Assembly: GCA_028277225.1 (NCBI GenBank)
Contig: JANQHB010000044.1
Coordinates: forward strand, 1-13,675
Reading direction: 5' to 3'
Source of the DNA: Chlorobium sp.
GTDB lineage: Bacteria; Bacteroidota; Chlorobiia; Chlorobiales; Chlorobiaceae
DNA: 13,675 bases
This document shows positions 1-6,373 of this stretch, in pieces. The translations under genes and the position numbers were made by a program. Below the pieces are notes generated by a model. It worked only from the letters and a program-made list of their open reading frames with translations, was not told the origin of the DNA and did not search any database. How positions within the stretch are numbered: position 1 is the first letter of the stretch; each line of letters starts with the position of its first letter.

Positions 1-66
1 ACTTTGGCAGAGACTGCAAGGCAGTTGTGGGTGAGCACGGCAGCGGTCAGCTATATGGTGCGATGA
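1..66 (+). CDS. C-terminal end of a probable REP-associated (Y1/IS200-like) transposase, cut by the window edge
   Basis: Frame 1 is open from the first base to a TGA at 64-66 and reads TLAETARQLWVSTAAVSYMV then R. The pattern 'LAE.AR.L.VST.AVS' is a helix-turn-helix like the one that closes many REP-associated tyrosine transposases and some other DNA-binding proteins. Only 21 residues are visible, so the catalytic HUH/Tyr part cannot be checked and any other HTH protein is possible. The link to mobile DNA is supported only indirectly, by a palindromic repeat at the far end of the window (13518-13669). The tail may also be a remnant of a decayed gene. The reading frame and HTH pattern are seen directly; the transposase assignment is inferred. 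Confidence 0.45.
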   Translation, partial: TLAETARQLWVSTAAVSYMVR

Positions 67-87
67 CTTGCTTGCTTTTAAAGCTAT

Positions 88-114
88 TTGACAACGTCCC
101 CTAGAACCTAGAAC
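88..114 (+). promoter_or_regulatory. possible promoter of the ECF operon
   Basis: A perfect TTGACA (-35) sits at 88-93. The best -10 candidate is TAGAAC at 109-114, four of six matches with a 15-nt spacer; it is one unit of the CTAGAAC repeat. It lies upstream of the S-component start at 152. The weak -10 and short spacer keep confidence low. Confidence 0.3.
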
Positions 115-120
115 TAGAAC
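101..120 (+). repeat. short tandem repeat, three overlapping CTAGAAC units
   Basis: CTAGAAC occurs at 101-107, 108-114 and 114-120, the last two sharing one base. It lies between the transposase-like tail and the ECF operon, just downstream of a TTGACA box. It may be a slippage product, an operator or part of the promoter. Its function is unknown. Confidence 0.6.
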
Positions 121-151
121 TGGTTGAAATGGCTTTAGAAAGGATGTGAAA

Positions 152-761
152 ATGTGCAGATTTAAGTATTTCCAAAAACTGACCGTGAAGGATTATGCCA
201 TCATTGGTATCTATAGTCTGCTAATCCTTGTAATACAGATAGTCCTGGGGATATTCTCATCCCCCTTTTTACTGTACTCCTATGTGTTATTCTGTGGGCC
301 GGTATCCTTCCTGGCAGCCCCCATCTATATTTTAATGGCGGTAAAAGTCGGCAAGTCAGGGGTAGCCTTCATATTCAATATCATACGTGGATTGATGTTT
401 GTTGCCTTCGGCGCACCGATGCTGATGATTCTTTTCATTATCAGCGGCATTTTTGCCGAGTTAGCGTTGTTAGGGGAAACCGGCTATAAAACCCAGCTCC
501 GTCAGACTATTTCCTGGACTATCAGCTCTGTTTTTCTATGGTGTCCACCTGATTTTCATGGCCTTCCTGTTCAGAGGCACCTTTGTGTCGATGATTGGTG
601 AAGAGACCTTTAACACTGTTGCTGTTTATCTAACCGATCCTATGTGGATTGCGATATCAATAGTAACGGTTGTATTTTTTGCTATTCTTGGCGGTCTGTT
701 AAGTGCCCGGTTAATGAAGAAACACTTCCGTCGCAGTGGTGTTGTAGGTGTTACCTCATGA
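152..761 (+). pseudogene. ECF transporter S component, MptD/Trep_Strep type, with a +1 frameshift
   Basis: This is the substrate-binding membrane subunit of an energy-coupling-factor importer. The first part (152 to about 533) encodes hydrophobic helices such as IIGIYSLLILVIQIVLGIF and a segment with FIFNIIRGLMFVAFGAPM. It then runs off frame into a stop at 601. The frame one base on continues with FYGVHLIFMAFLFRG, more helices and a basic tail ending in TGA at 759-761. Removing one T from the T5 run at 531-535 joins the halves as SSVFYGVHLIF and gives a protein of about 200 residues, the usual length for the family. ATG 152 is preferred to GTG 146 because AAAGGA at 139-144 is correctly spaced for it. 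The end overlaps the T component by ATGA, as in an intact operon. It could be a recent pseudogene, a programmed shift or a sequencing error. The substrate is not readable from sequence. Confidence 0.75.
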
Positions 762-1447
762 TCTCGATGGTTTTTGATTTGAGGGCCAAGTTCATTGTGG
801 CATTGTGCGTATCGACAATGACCTTTGCTATCTACGATATCCTGCTTTTCATATCGGTCATTTTTCCACTTTTCATTTATCTGGCCTTACAAGAGCAGTG
901 GATCTTTGCCTTAAAACGTGTCGTGGCGGCAGGTGTATTGCTGACTCTTTTTTTAATTCTCCAGAATATGGGGATCATCAACAATGTGTATGCTGTTGTG
1001 TGTCTTTTAATTCTCCGGTTAATACCGTTGAGCATGGTCTTGGGGCCATTGTTCGATGAGAATCCCGCAGATGTGATAGGGGCTTTGGAAAAGCTTCGGT
1101 TTCCAAGGCCGCTGTTTATGCCTATCACCTTTATGCTTCGGTTCTATCCCACCGTAAAGAAAGATTTTAGCACTATCGTAAACGCCCTGAAGATACGCGG
1201 TATCCTCAGCATCAGAAAACCCCTGCTGACCCTGGAATACACCCTGGTACCCATTCTGATTCGCAGTTCCCTTGTTGCCGACAGACTGTCAGCCGCCGCA
1301 GAGACTCGCGGTATTTCGAGGCCAGGACTGCACACGACCATCAGGGAAATGACCTTCAAGACCAGAGATTATGTGCTGGTCTTCTTCAGTACATTGTTGA
1401 CTATAATCTATTTCCTGATAGAAAAAGGAGTGGATATCCTGTGGTAA
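758..1447 (+). CDS. ECF transporter transmembrane T component (EcfT/CbiQ family)
   Basis: A protein of 229 residues that couples the ATPases to the S component in the inner membrane. N-terminal hydrophobic helices (about residues 10-100) are followed by a cytoplasmic coupling region. This holds the two Ala-Arg-Gly signatures of the family, ALKIRG at 143-148 and AAAETRG at 179-185, which seat in the grooves of the two ATPase domains. A last hydrophobic helix (VLVFFSTLLTIIYFLI) ends the protein. The start at ATG 758 overlaps the S-component stop (ATGA), which implies translational coupling; ATG 767 is an alternative. The 3' end overlaps the ATPase gene by 7 nt. Both signatures are intact, so this subunit appears functional although its S component is frameshifted. 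Family identity is firm; the substrate is unknown. Confidence 0.88.
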   Translation: MISMVFDLRAKFIVALCVSTMTFAIYDILLFISVIFPLFIYLALQEQWIFALKRVVAAGVLLTLFLILQNMGIINNVYAVVCLLILRLIPLSMVLGPLFDENPADVIGALEKLRFPRPLFMPITFMLRFYPTVKKDFSTIVNALKIRGILSIRKPLLTLEYTLVPILIRSSLVADRLSAAAETRGISRPGLHTTIREMTFKTRDYVLVFFSTLLTIIYFLIEKGVDILW

Positions 1448-2853
1448 GGATGGAGAATGTAAGCTTTACTTACGAACAAGGGCAGACAGCGTTAAAGAAT
1501 ATAACGCTGGACGTAAAAAAGGGCGAGTTCCTGGTAGTCGGCGGGAAAAGTGGCTGCGGTAAAACTACTCTCGGCAGGGTCATCAACGGACTGGCTTTTG
1601 GTTTCTATCGCGGGAAGCTGGGTGGGAAGGTTCTGGTCGATGGTGAGGATACGGCAGGCATGGCGCTTTGGGAAATTGGTGAACGGGTAGCCTCCGTATT
1701 CCAGGACCCCAGTAGCCAGTTTTTTGCCCATAGGGTAAGGGATGAGATTGCTTTTGCTGCAGAAAATTACGGTCTGGAGAAAGAGATAATTCTGGAACGG
1801 CTTGATCGAATTACAGCAGAGCTTGGTATGGCAGACCTGCTGGATAAGGACATGTTTTCTCTGTCTAGTGGTGAACAGCAGAAGGTGGCTATCGTTTCGG
1901 CCTTGATTATCGACCTGCCGATTTTTGTGTTGGATGAGCCCTCTGCCAACCTGGATGCCGAAGGCACAGAAGCTCTGGGGCGGATGCTAAGCTTGTTCAA
2001 GAGGCAGGGTAAAACGGTCATCATTGTTGAACATAGGCTCTACTACCTGACGGGCCTGATGGATCGATTTGTCTATATGAATCAGGGCCGTATTCAAACG
2101 GTGTATAATCGAGAAGAGTTGTTGTCCATCTCCCAGGAGACATTGACAGCCATGGGGCTTAGAACCCTTCAGACTCCCATGCTTTCCCTGAATAGCAGAG
2201 GCTGCAAGGGGGGGCAACCGTCATTGGATGTAAAAGAGCTGACCTTTGGATATAGCAAAAAGGCAGTCTTCAGCGGCATCAATTTTGAGGCCTGTAAAGG
2301 GGAAATTATTGCGCTACTGGGCCGGAACGGCATTGGTAAAACCACTTTCTGTAAAATACTGGCTGGTCTACTGAAAGAAAAACACGGTTCCATCACTCTC
2401 AACGGAAAGACTCCAGGGTGGAAACAACGTCAGAGAAAGACATTCTTTGTCATGCAAGAGGCTGAGTTGCAGCTCTTTGGAGAAAGTGTGTCGGAAGAGC
2501 TGGCTCTGGGTTTCAGGACAAACGAGGGGGATGAATCTATTCTGGAAAGCTTAGGGCTGGCTGATTTGAAAGAGCTGCATCCGGCCACCTTGTCGGGGGG
2601 GCAGAAACAACGCTTGATACAGGCTGTCAGCAAAAAGTCGGACAGGGACATTCTGATCTTCGATGAACCAACCAGCGGGCTGGACGGAGAAAACATGCTC
2701 AAAACCAAAGTCTTCTTCGAGAAGCTTAGCGCTGAAGGCAAAACCATCCTGGTGGTTACTCACGATCTGGAGTTTGTGGCGACTTGCTGCCATAGGGCGG
2801 TAGTGCTGAAAATCAAAGAGAACGAATGGTTCTTTGATGAATGGGATTCGTGA
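1441..2853 (+). CDS. ECF transporter fused double ATP-binding protein (EcfA-EcfA')
   Basis: A protein of 470 residues with two complete ABC ATPase domains in tandem that powers the importer by ATP hydrolysis. Domain 1 has Walker A GKSGCGKTT (Lys41), signature LSSGEQQ (141-147), Walker B LDEP (Glu166) and H-loop His198. Domain 2 has Walker A GRNGIGKTT (Lys300), signature LSGGQKQR (384-391), Walker B FDEP (Glu409) and H-loop His441. All catalytic residues are present in both halves. GTG 1441 is chosen because AAGGAG ends at 1430 with normal spacing; ATG 1450 would be 19 nt away. It overlaps the T-component stop, so the order S-T-A/A' forms one coupled operon. No terminator is evident downstream. 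The assignment is very sure; the transported compound is not known. I recall this S-component type occurring in haem or iron-related ECF systems such as streptococcal SiaFGH. Confidence 0.93.
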   Translation: MVRMENVSFTYEQGQTALKNITLDVKKGEFLVVGGKSGCGKTTLGRVINGLAFGFYRGKLGGKVLVDGEDTAGMALWEIGERVASVFQDPSSQFFAHRVRDEIAFAAENYGLEKEIILERLDRITAELGMADLLDKDMFSLSSGEQQKVAIVSALIIDLPIFVLDEPSANLDAEGTEALGRMLSLFKRQGKTVIIVEHRLYYLTGLMDRFVYMNQGRIQTVYNREELLSISQETLTAMGLRTLQTPMLSLNSRGCKGGQPSLDVKELTFGYSKKAVFSGINFEACKGEIIALLGRNGIGKTTFCKILAGLLKEKHGSITLNGKTPGWKQRQRKTFFVMQEAELQLFGESVSEELALGFRTNEGDESILESLGLADLKELHPATLSGGQKQRLIQAVSKKSDRDILIFDEPTSGLDGENMLKTKVFFEKLSAEGKTILVVTHDLEFVATCCHRAVVLKIKENEWFFDEWDS

Positions 2854-3032
2854 TTATAAAGTTGCATGAGCTGTTTTGGTGTATTATAAGTGTTGTTTTT
2901 GGAAGATGCTCGAATTGAACTATGTTGGTCGAATTGGGTTTCATATCATAAAATGAATAGCGCAACTTTTCGCTTTCAAACCGGCCTCCATTTCGTTTTG
3001 ACGTTCACGACATTTCCACTCAAGCTGAAAAG

Positions 3033-3224
3033 ATGGGGCGGGTTCTTTCTGAATGGCTTGCATACAGAGTTCAAAGAAACGAAATTGCTGACAGGGATAG
3101 CTATTCGGCTGGATTCACTAAAGGGTTTGAAGAGCCGGATGGGCTTGTTGACGGTTCTTCGGATTACAATCTGGGCCATTCTGACGGTATGCGTGCAAAG
3201 AGGGGAGAATCTCCCCGTCAGTGA
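3033..3224 (+). CDS. small hypothetical soluble protein
   Basis: A 63-residue ORF, rich in charged residues, with two spaced aromatic/glycine segments (YSAGFTKGFEE and YNLGHSDGM). This looks like real coding sequence rather than an antisense shadow. I do not recognise the family. The frame stays open upstream to 2961 but offers no earlier ATG, GTG or TTG, and no clear ribosome binding site precedes ATG 3033, so the gene may be a 5'-truncated or frameshifted remnant. It lies 21 nt before the first membrane protein of the next cassette and could be co-transcribed with it. The stretch 2854-3032 shows no gene, terminator or convincing promoter. The overlapping frame at 2890-3246 reads like non-coding sequence. 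Confidence 0.45.
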   Translation: MGRVLSEWLAYRVQRNEIADRDSYSAGFTKGFEEPDGLVDGSSDYNLGHSDGMRAKRGESPRQ

Positions 3225-3245
3225 AATTATGGCCGGAACTGTGTG

Positions 3246-3578
3246 ATGGTCTGGAGGGGAAAGCATCATTCCATTCAAAAAATGAAAGACGTAAGAAACA
3301 GTATTTTGCTGAGTCTGGTGATCTTTGGTCTTCCTCTTGTTATAACCGCTCTTTTTACACGTATCGAATGCTCGATTGGTCCGGTTGTATTTTTTTATTC
3401 TCTTCTGGGAGGTTCGATATTCGGGCTGCTATGGATGAGAACTCTCTGGAAAAAGTGGAATGGATATGTTGGCTTGCTTGTCGGTATACCCATCTGGCTG
3501 GTGGGAATGATCCTGTTGATGAACTTTTTTATATGGGTGACCTGGGTCATGAGCGAGATGGATTATGATCTTCTTTAG
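3246..3578 (+). CDS. small multi-pass membrane protein of unknown function
   Basis: A protein of 110 residues with three predicted membrane helices: ILLSLVIFGLPLVITALF (about 20-37), IGPVVFFYSLLGGSIFGLLW (about 44-63) and a long hydrophobic stretch around GLLVGIPIWLVGMILLM. It ends in a short acidic tail. The start is uncertain: GTG 3243, ATG 3246 and ATG 3282 (MKDVRNS) are all possible and none has a strong ribosome binding site. GGAGGGG at 3253-3259 is too far from 3282. The gene overlaps the next membrane protein by 14 nt, which indicates one operon and perhaps a shared complex. I recognise no conserved motif and assign no function. Confidence 0.65.
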   Translation: MVWRGKHHSIQKMKDVRNSILLSLVIFGLPLVITALFTRIECSIGPVVFFYSLLGGSIFGLLWMRTLWKKWNGYVGLLVGIPIWLVGMILLMNFFIWVTWVMSEMDYDLL

Positions 3579-4170
3579 AGAATGTACATGGTGTTTTACA
3601 GTCCTCCTGGCGCTGCTTATCTTGCTGGGCATTCCCGTTGTTGCCTGGGCAAATGCCGGCGTGCCCATGATCGTTCTTGTTATGCCTGCGCTGGGTTTGT
3701 CGATCATTCCGATTATCGTGATTGAAGCTTTTTATTTTGGAAGAAAACTTGCGTTATCTTTTTCAAAAGCAGTAAAAACAGCAGCTATCGCCAATCTCGT
3801 CTCGACACTGGTTGGTGTCCCATTGGCTTGGCTGGTGCTGGTTTTTCTGCAAATGATAACCGGAGGCGGTGGTGCGTTCGGTCTCGATTCAACGTTGGGT
3901 AAGGCGCTGTCCGTAACGTTGCAAGCTGCCTGGCTGATCCCGTATGAATCCGATCTTCACTGGATGATCCCTGTTGCAGGCCTGGTTCTTATGGTTCCGT
4001 TCTTTTTCGTGTCCTGGTGGTCGGAGTCTTACGTGGCAAAAACAATGCTGAAAGAGTATCCTGCGCAAAAAGTAAACGTTGCGGTGCGCAATGCGAACAT
4101 TCTTACCTACTTTCTGCTTGCATTCTGGCCCTTCGGTTATCTGATACTGAACAGGACGGCGGGTCAATAA
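3565..4170 (+). CDS. multi-pass membrane protein of unknown function
   Basis: A protein of 201 residues with about five hydrophobic segments. The first (FTVLLALLILLGIPVVAWA) may be a signal anchor and is followed by NAGVPMIVLVMPALG, a second helix ending IPIIVIEAFYFG. Two more helices follow near PLAWLVLVFLQMI and IPVAGLVLMVPFFFVSWW, and a last one near ILTYFLLAFWPFGYLIL. A glycine-rich loop (MITGGGGAFG) sits mid-protein. The ATG overlaps the previous gene by 14 nt, so the two are probably translated together. I have a vague memory of similar conserved hypothetical proteins with a WANAGxP motif but know of no function. After the stop, 4171-4239 holds nothing recognisable. Confidence 0.75.
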   Translation: MIFFRECTWCFTVLLALLILLGIPVVAWANAGVPMIVLVMPALGLSIIPIIVIEAFYFGRKLALSFSKAVKTAAIANLVSTLVGVPLAWLVLVFLQMITGGGGAFGLDSTLGKALSVTLQAAWLIPYESDLHWMIPVAGLVLMVPFFFVSWWSESYVAKTMLKEYPAQKVNVAVRNANILTYFLLAFWPFGYLILNRTAGQ

Positions 4171-4239
4171 GGCAGTTGAAACATCGTTCGGGCAGATTCT
4201 CGGCGCGATATATTTCTTTGCGTATTGTTCCGGATCGGT

Positions 4240-4452
4240 TCATGCCATGTTCAGGTGCAGGATGATCTCTTTTTCCGCTGTGTTCAGATATTCAGCCTGT
4301 TTGGCAGACGAAAGCTTTTCTATCTGCCAATGGCCTCTTTTGCTCATGGCACTGACGCTATTGACTGCAATGATCAGTGTGCAACCGCCAAAGAGGAACA
4401 GAAGTACTCCCATTCGCCACAATGGTGCTCTTGTCGATTGATTTGCTTTCAT
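4240..4452 (-). CDS. small single-helix membrane or exported protein
   Basis: A 70-residue ORF on the minus strand. It has a basic N-terminus, one hydrophobic segment (MGVLLFLFGGCTLIIAV, about residues 13-29), the sequence NSVSA that could serve as a signal-peptidase site, and a short charged C-terminal part. ATG at 4452 is chosen over the in-frame ATG at 4458 because AGAGGA (complement of 4458-4463) precedes it by 5 nt and would overlap the upstream ATG. FGGC is a poor lipobox, so a lipoprotein is unlikely. It is oriented against both neighbours and appears monocistronic. I do not recognise a family. Competing plus-strand frames in 4171-4524 lack these features. Confidence 0.5.
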   Translation of the reverse strand: MKANQSTRAPLWRMGVLLFLFGGCTLIIAVNSVSAMSKRGHWQIEKLSSAKQAEYLNTAEKEIILHLNMA

Positions 4453-4548
4453 TATCATCCTCTTTATATAGGACGTTCAAAACTGCTTATAACAACCTTT
4501 GCAAACGATGAAATGCTGCTATAAGGGGGTTCAGGTAAGTATTCTGAT

Positions 4549-4582
4549 GCTTGCCGCATGACTGCGACAGGCATATTTTCTT
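4549..4582 (+). terminator. imperfect hairpin followed by a T-rich stretch
   Basis: A 10-bp stem (4549-4558 with 4563-4572; one G-T pair and one mismatch, 4-nt loop) is followed by ATATTTTCTT at 4573-4582. It could be an intrinsic terminator for plus-strand transcripts, or a 5'-leader hairpin of the gene at 4618. The run of T is broken, so this is tentative. Confidence 0.3.
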
Positions 4583-4617
4583 AAAAATGATGAAAGAAGA
4601 ATAAAAACAAAGGGTGT

Positions 4618-4878
4618 ATGCAGAATCGAGAACTGACGGAACTCAAAAACATTGGTGAGAAAATTGCCGGAAGGCTGCAAGAGATAGGTGTGACCTGCGA
4701 AGAGGATCTGCAGCGTATCGGGCCGGTTGAGGCGCACCGGAAAATCAGACAGCGTTACCCTGACGAAACGTTGCCGCTCTGTTACTATCTGTATTCGTTC
4801 GAGGGAGCGCTGACCGATAGGCATTGGGACAGGATCGGTGAGCAAAGAAAGAATGAGCTTCGGTCGCAAATCGGATGA
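4618..4878 (+). CDS. stand-alone TfoX C-terminal-domain-like protein
   Basis: A protein of 86 residues that starts with the pattern LKNIGEKIAGRLQEIGV (about 8-24) and continues through CEEDLQRIG and LPLCYYLYSFEGAL to a charged end. This matches the TfoX C-terminal domain (Pfam TfoX_C), which often occurs alone outside the gamma-proteobacteria and contains a helix-hairpin-helix-like start. Its molecular role in such single-domain forms is not established; a competence role should not be assumed. The start at ATG 4618 has AAAGG about 5 nt upstream. The stop overlaps the start of the acetyltransferase (ATGA at 4875-4878), so the two are translationally coupled. Confidence 0.8.
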   Translation: MQNRELTELKNIGEKIAGRLQEIGVTCEEDLQRIGPVEAHRKIRQRYPDETLPLCYYLYSFEGALTDRHWDRIGEQRKNELRSQIG

Positions 4879-5576
4879 AAGCGCAAATGACTTGTACGTT
4901 GATTACACCTGATGGCCAAATGGAAGACTGCAGGATAACGATCAAACCGGCAAACCCGACCTGTGAGGAAGGTTTGATGTATGCCCGCTACCTTGATCAG
5001 GCAGCCGAGGGTTTCTTCCGTTTCTATCTGGGGTGCAGGGCTCCTGAAATCATTGCTGCAGCATACCTGCGACCGGATCACGATTATTCATGGAAGAACG
5101 TGTTCTTTGCCGAGTGCAACGGGAAAATTGCAGGCATGGTTTCGGGGTATAGTGCAAAACAGCGGCGATGTTTTATGAATGAACCCCTTGAGGAAGCTGC
5201 AAGCGGGTTTTCTCTTCGCCGGTTCTTTGTTCACATTCTTCTTGCTCCATTGTGGCATGTGCTCGAGACGCTTGAGGATGGTGATTTTTATGTGCAGTCC
5301 GTTGCTGTTGAACAGAATCACCGGGGAAGAGGCATCGGCTCGCTTCTCATGGACCATATCGAGGATGTGGCTGAAAAGAGCAATGCGTCCCGACTGGTCC
5401 TCGATGTTGCGGCTTCGAACAAAGGGGCAAAAAAGCTCTACGAGCGCCGCGGGATTAAGAAATCGTCTGTTTGGCCGAAAGCCCCTTTTTTTCCTTCCAT
5501 ACTTGTTCGCATGACCAAACCGCTGCAGCCGGGTTATAATGGACGCGGGCGCTTAATAGCGGGCCAGCATCCATGA
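4875..5576 (+). CDS. GNAT-family N-acetyltransferase
   Basis: A protein of 233 residues, cytosolic, predicted to transfer an acetyl group from acetyl-CoA to an amine of unknown identity. The acetyl-CoA binding motif A is clear: VQSVAVEQNHRGRGIGSLLM, with R150-x-x-G153-x-G155. It is followed by the usual LVLDVAASNKGAKKLYERRG segment of motif B. The N-terminal third (about 1-130) is less typical and includes an FYLGCRAPEI stretch and a hydrophobic FFVHILLAPLW segment that may shape the substrate pocket. The start at ATG 4875 overlaps the TfoX_C-like gene; ATG 4887 is an alternative. The 3' end overlaps the convergent hydrolase gene by 24 bp. No substrate can be read from the sequence. Confidence 0.88.
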   Translation: MKAQMTCTLITPDGQMEDCRITIKPANPTCEEGLMYARYLDQAAEGFFRFYLGCRAPEIIAAAYLRPDHDYSWKNVFFAECNGKIAGMVSGYSAKQRRCFMNEPLEEAASGFSLRRFFVHILLAPLWHVLETLEDGDFYVQSVAVEQNHRGRGIGSLLMDHIEDVAEKSNASRLVLDVAASNKGAKKLYERRGIKKSSVWPKAPFFPSILVRMTKPLQPGYNGRGRLIAGQHP

Positions 5577-6365
5577 TATACCGCGGTCAATAGAAGCCAT
5601 ATGCTCCCCAGGTTCCGGTACCTTATTTTCTTTGCCATCGACGCTCAACCGGGAGCCGGGAACCAGTTCAGCCATTTTTTTTGCAGTCTCAAAAGGCACT
5701 TCTTCATCTGCGGGACTATGAAAAAGGTGGACATCGGCCCGTATGCGGGCAAAATCAACTCCCCAATCCTGAACCTGCAGTGAGCACTGGTTGGACATGC
5801 CATGGCAGCGGTTGCGGGTTGAATCCTCAAGCCATGGGATGACCTCTCCATGACCACGGCTCGTTACCTCATCTCCGGTTATGACCCTGGTGAAAAAATC
5901 CTGAAGCTCTTCAAGGGACATATCCGGAATAGCCCGATATAACTCCAGGTTTTCTCCGGAGTACAGGTTCAGGATTTCCTGTTTGTAAACCGTCGGTACT
6001 CCGGCGAGGATAAAGAGGTCTTTTACCCGTTCTCCCCAGGCCGCAGCCGCAGCCCAGGCATAGGGGGCTCCGGCCGATGCTCCGGCAAGGTTGATGCGGT
6101 CGATTCCAAGCTCGTTCAGCACGATTTCGGCCATTGGAACGAAATCGCAGATCCTGTTCATTGCAAAACAGTCCGAATCGCCATAGCCCGGACGGTCCAC
6201 AATTATGAGGCGGAGATCACGGGCCTCGATGGGTTGAATATCGGCGCTGTCAAGACGGGAGGAGCCCACAAGTCCGTGAAAAAGCATCAGTGGATGGCTG
6301 CCGCTTCCGTAGACACTGTAGGAGATGCGCAGGCCGTTATAGATAATCTGTTTCAGTGATGTCAT
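5553..6365 (-). CDS. alpha/beta-fold hydrolase coupled to TonB receptor 1
   Basis: A protein of 270 residues. It has the oxyanion segment LFHGLVGS (28-35), the DRPGYGDSD strand-turn (57-65), the nucleophile elbow GASAG with Ser97, a probable acid Asp220 in SPADEEVPF, and His255 in GEHMASID. The catalytic triad therefore appears complete. There is no signal peptide, so it should act in the cytosol, as an esterase, lipase-like or C-C hydrolase; the substrate is unknown. It is the second gene of the receptor 1 operon: only 8 nt separate it from the receptor stop, and its ribosome binding site (GGAG) overlaps that stop, implying translational coupling. This context suggests processing of an imported chelate, for example opening an ester or amide of a siderophore, but that is inference. 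The stop overlaps the convergent acetyltransferase gene by 24 bp. Confidence 0.9.
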   Translation of the reverse strand: MTSLKQIIYNGLRISYSVYGSGSHPLMLFHGLVGSSRLDSADIQPIEARDLRLIIVDRPGYGDSDCFAMNRICDFVPMAEIVLNELGIDRINLAGASAGAPYAWAAAAAWGERVKDLFILAGVPTVYKQEILNLYSGENLELYRAIPDMSLEELQDFFTRVITGDEVTSRGHGEVIPWLEDSTRNRCHGMSNQCSLQVQDWGVDFARIRADVHLFHSPADEEVPFETAKKMAELVPGSRLSVDGKENKVPEPGEHMASIDRGISWMLARY

Positions 6366-6373
6366 ACTTTCTC

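Noticed and set aside
101..120. CTAGAAC units as a CRISPR-like or satellite array
   Set aside because: Units are 7 bp with no spacers and only three copies; a simple short tandem repeat.
2890..3246. 118-codon open frame after the ECF operon
   Set aside because: It has no ribosome binding site and atypical composition, and overlaps the more protein-like frame at 3033-3224.
4440..4463. Fur-box-like sequence (TCATTATCATCC) near the small minus-strand gene
   Set aside because: Only a partial match that coincides with the start codons and ribosome binding site of that gene; too weak to call.
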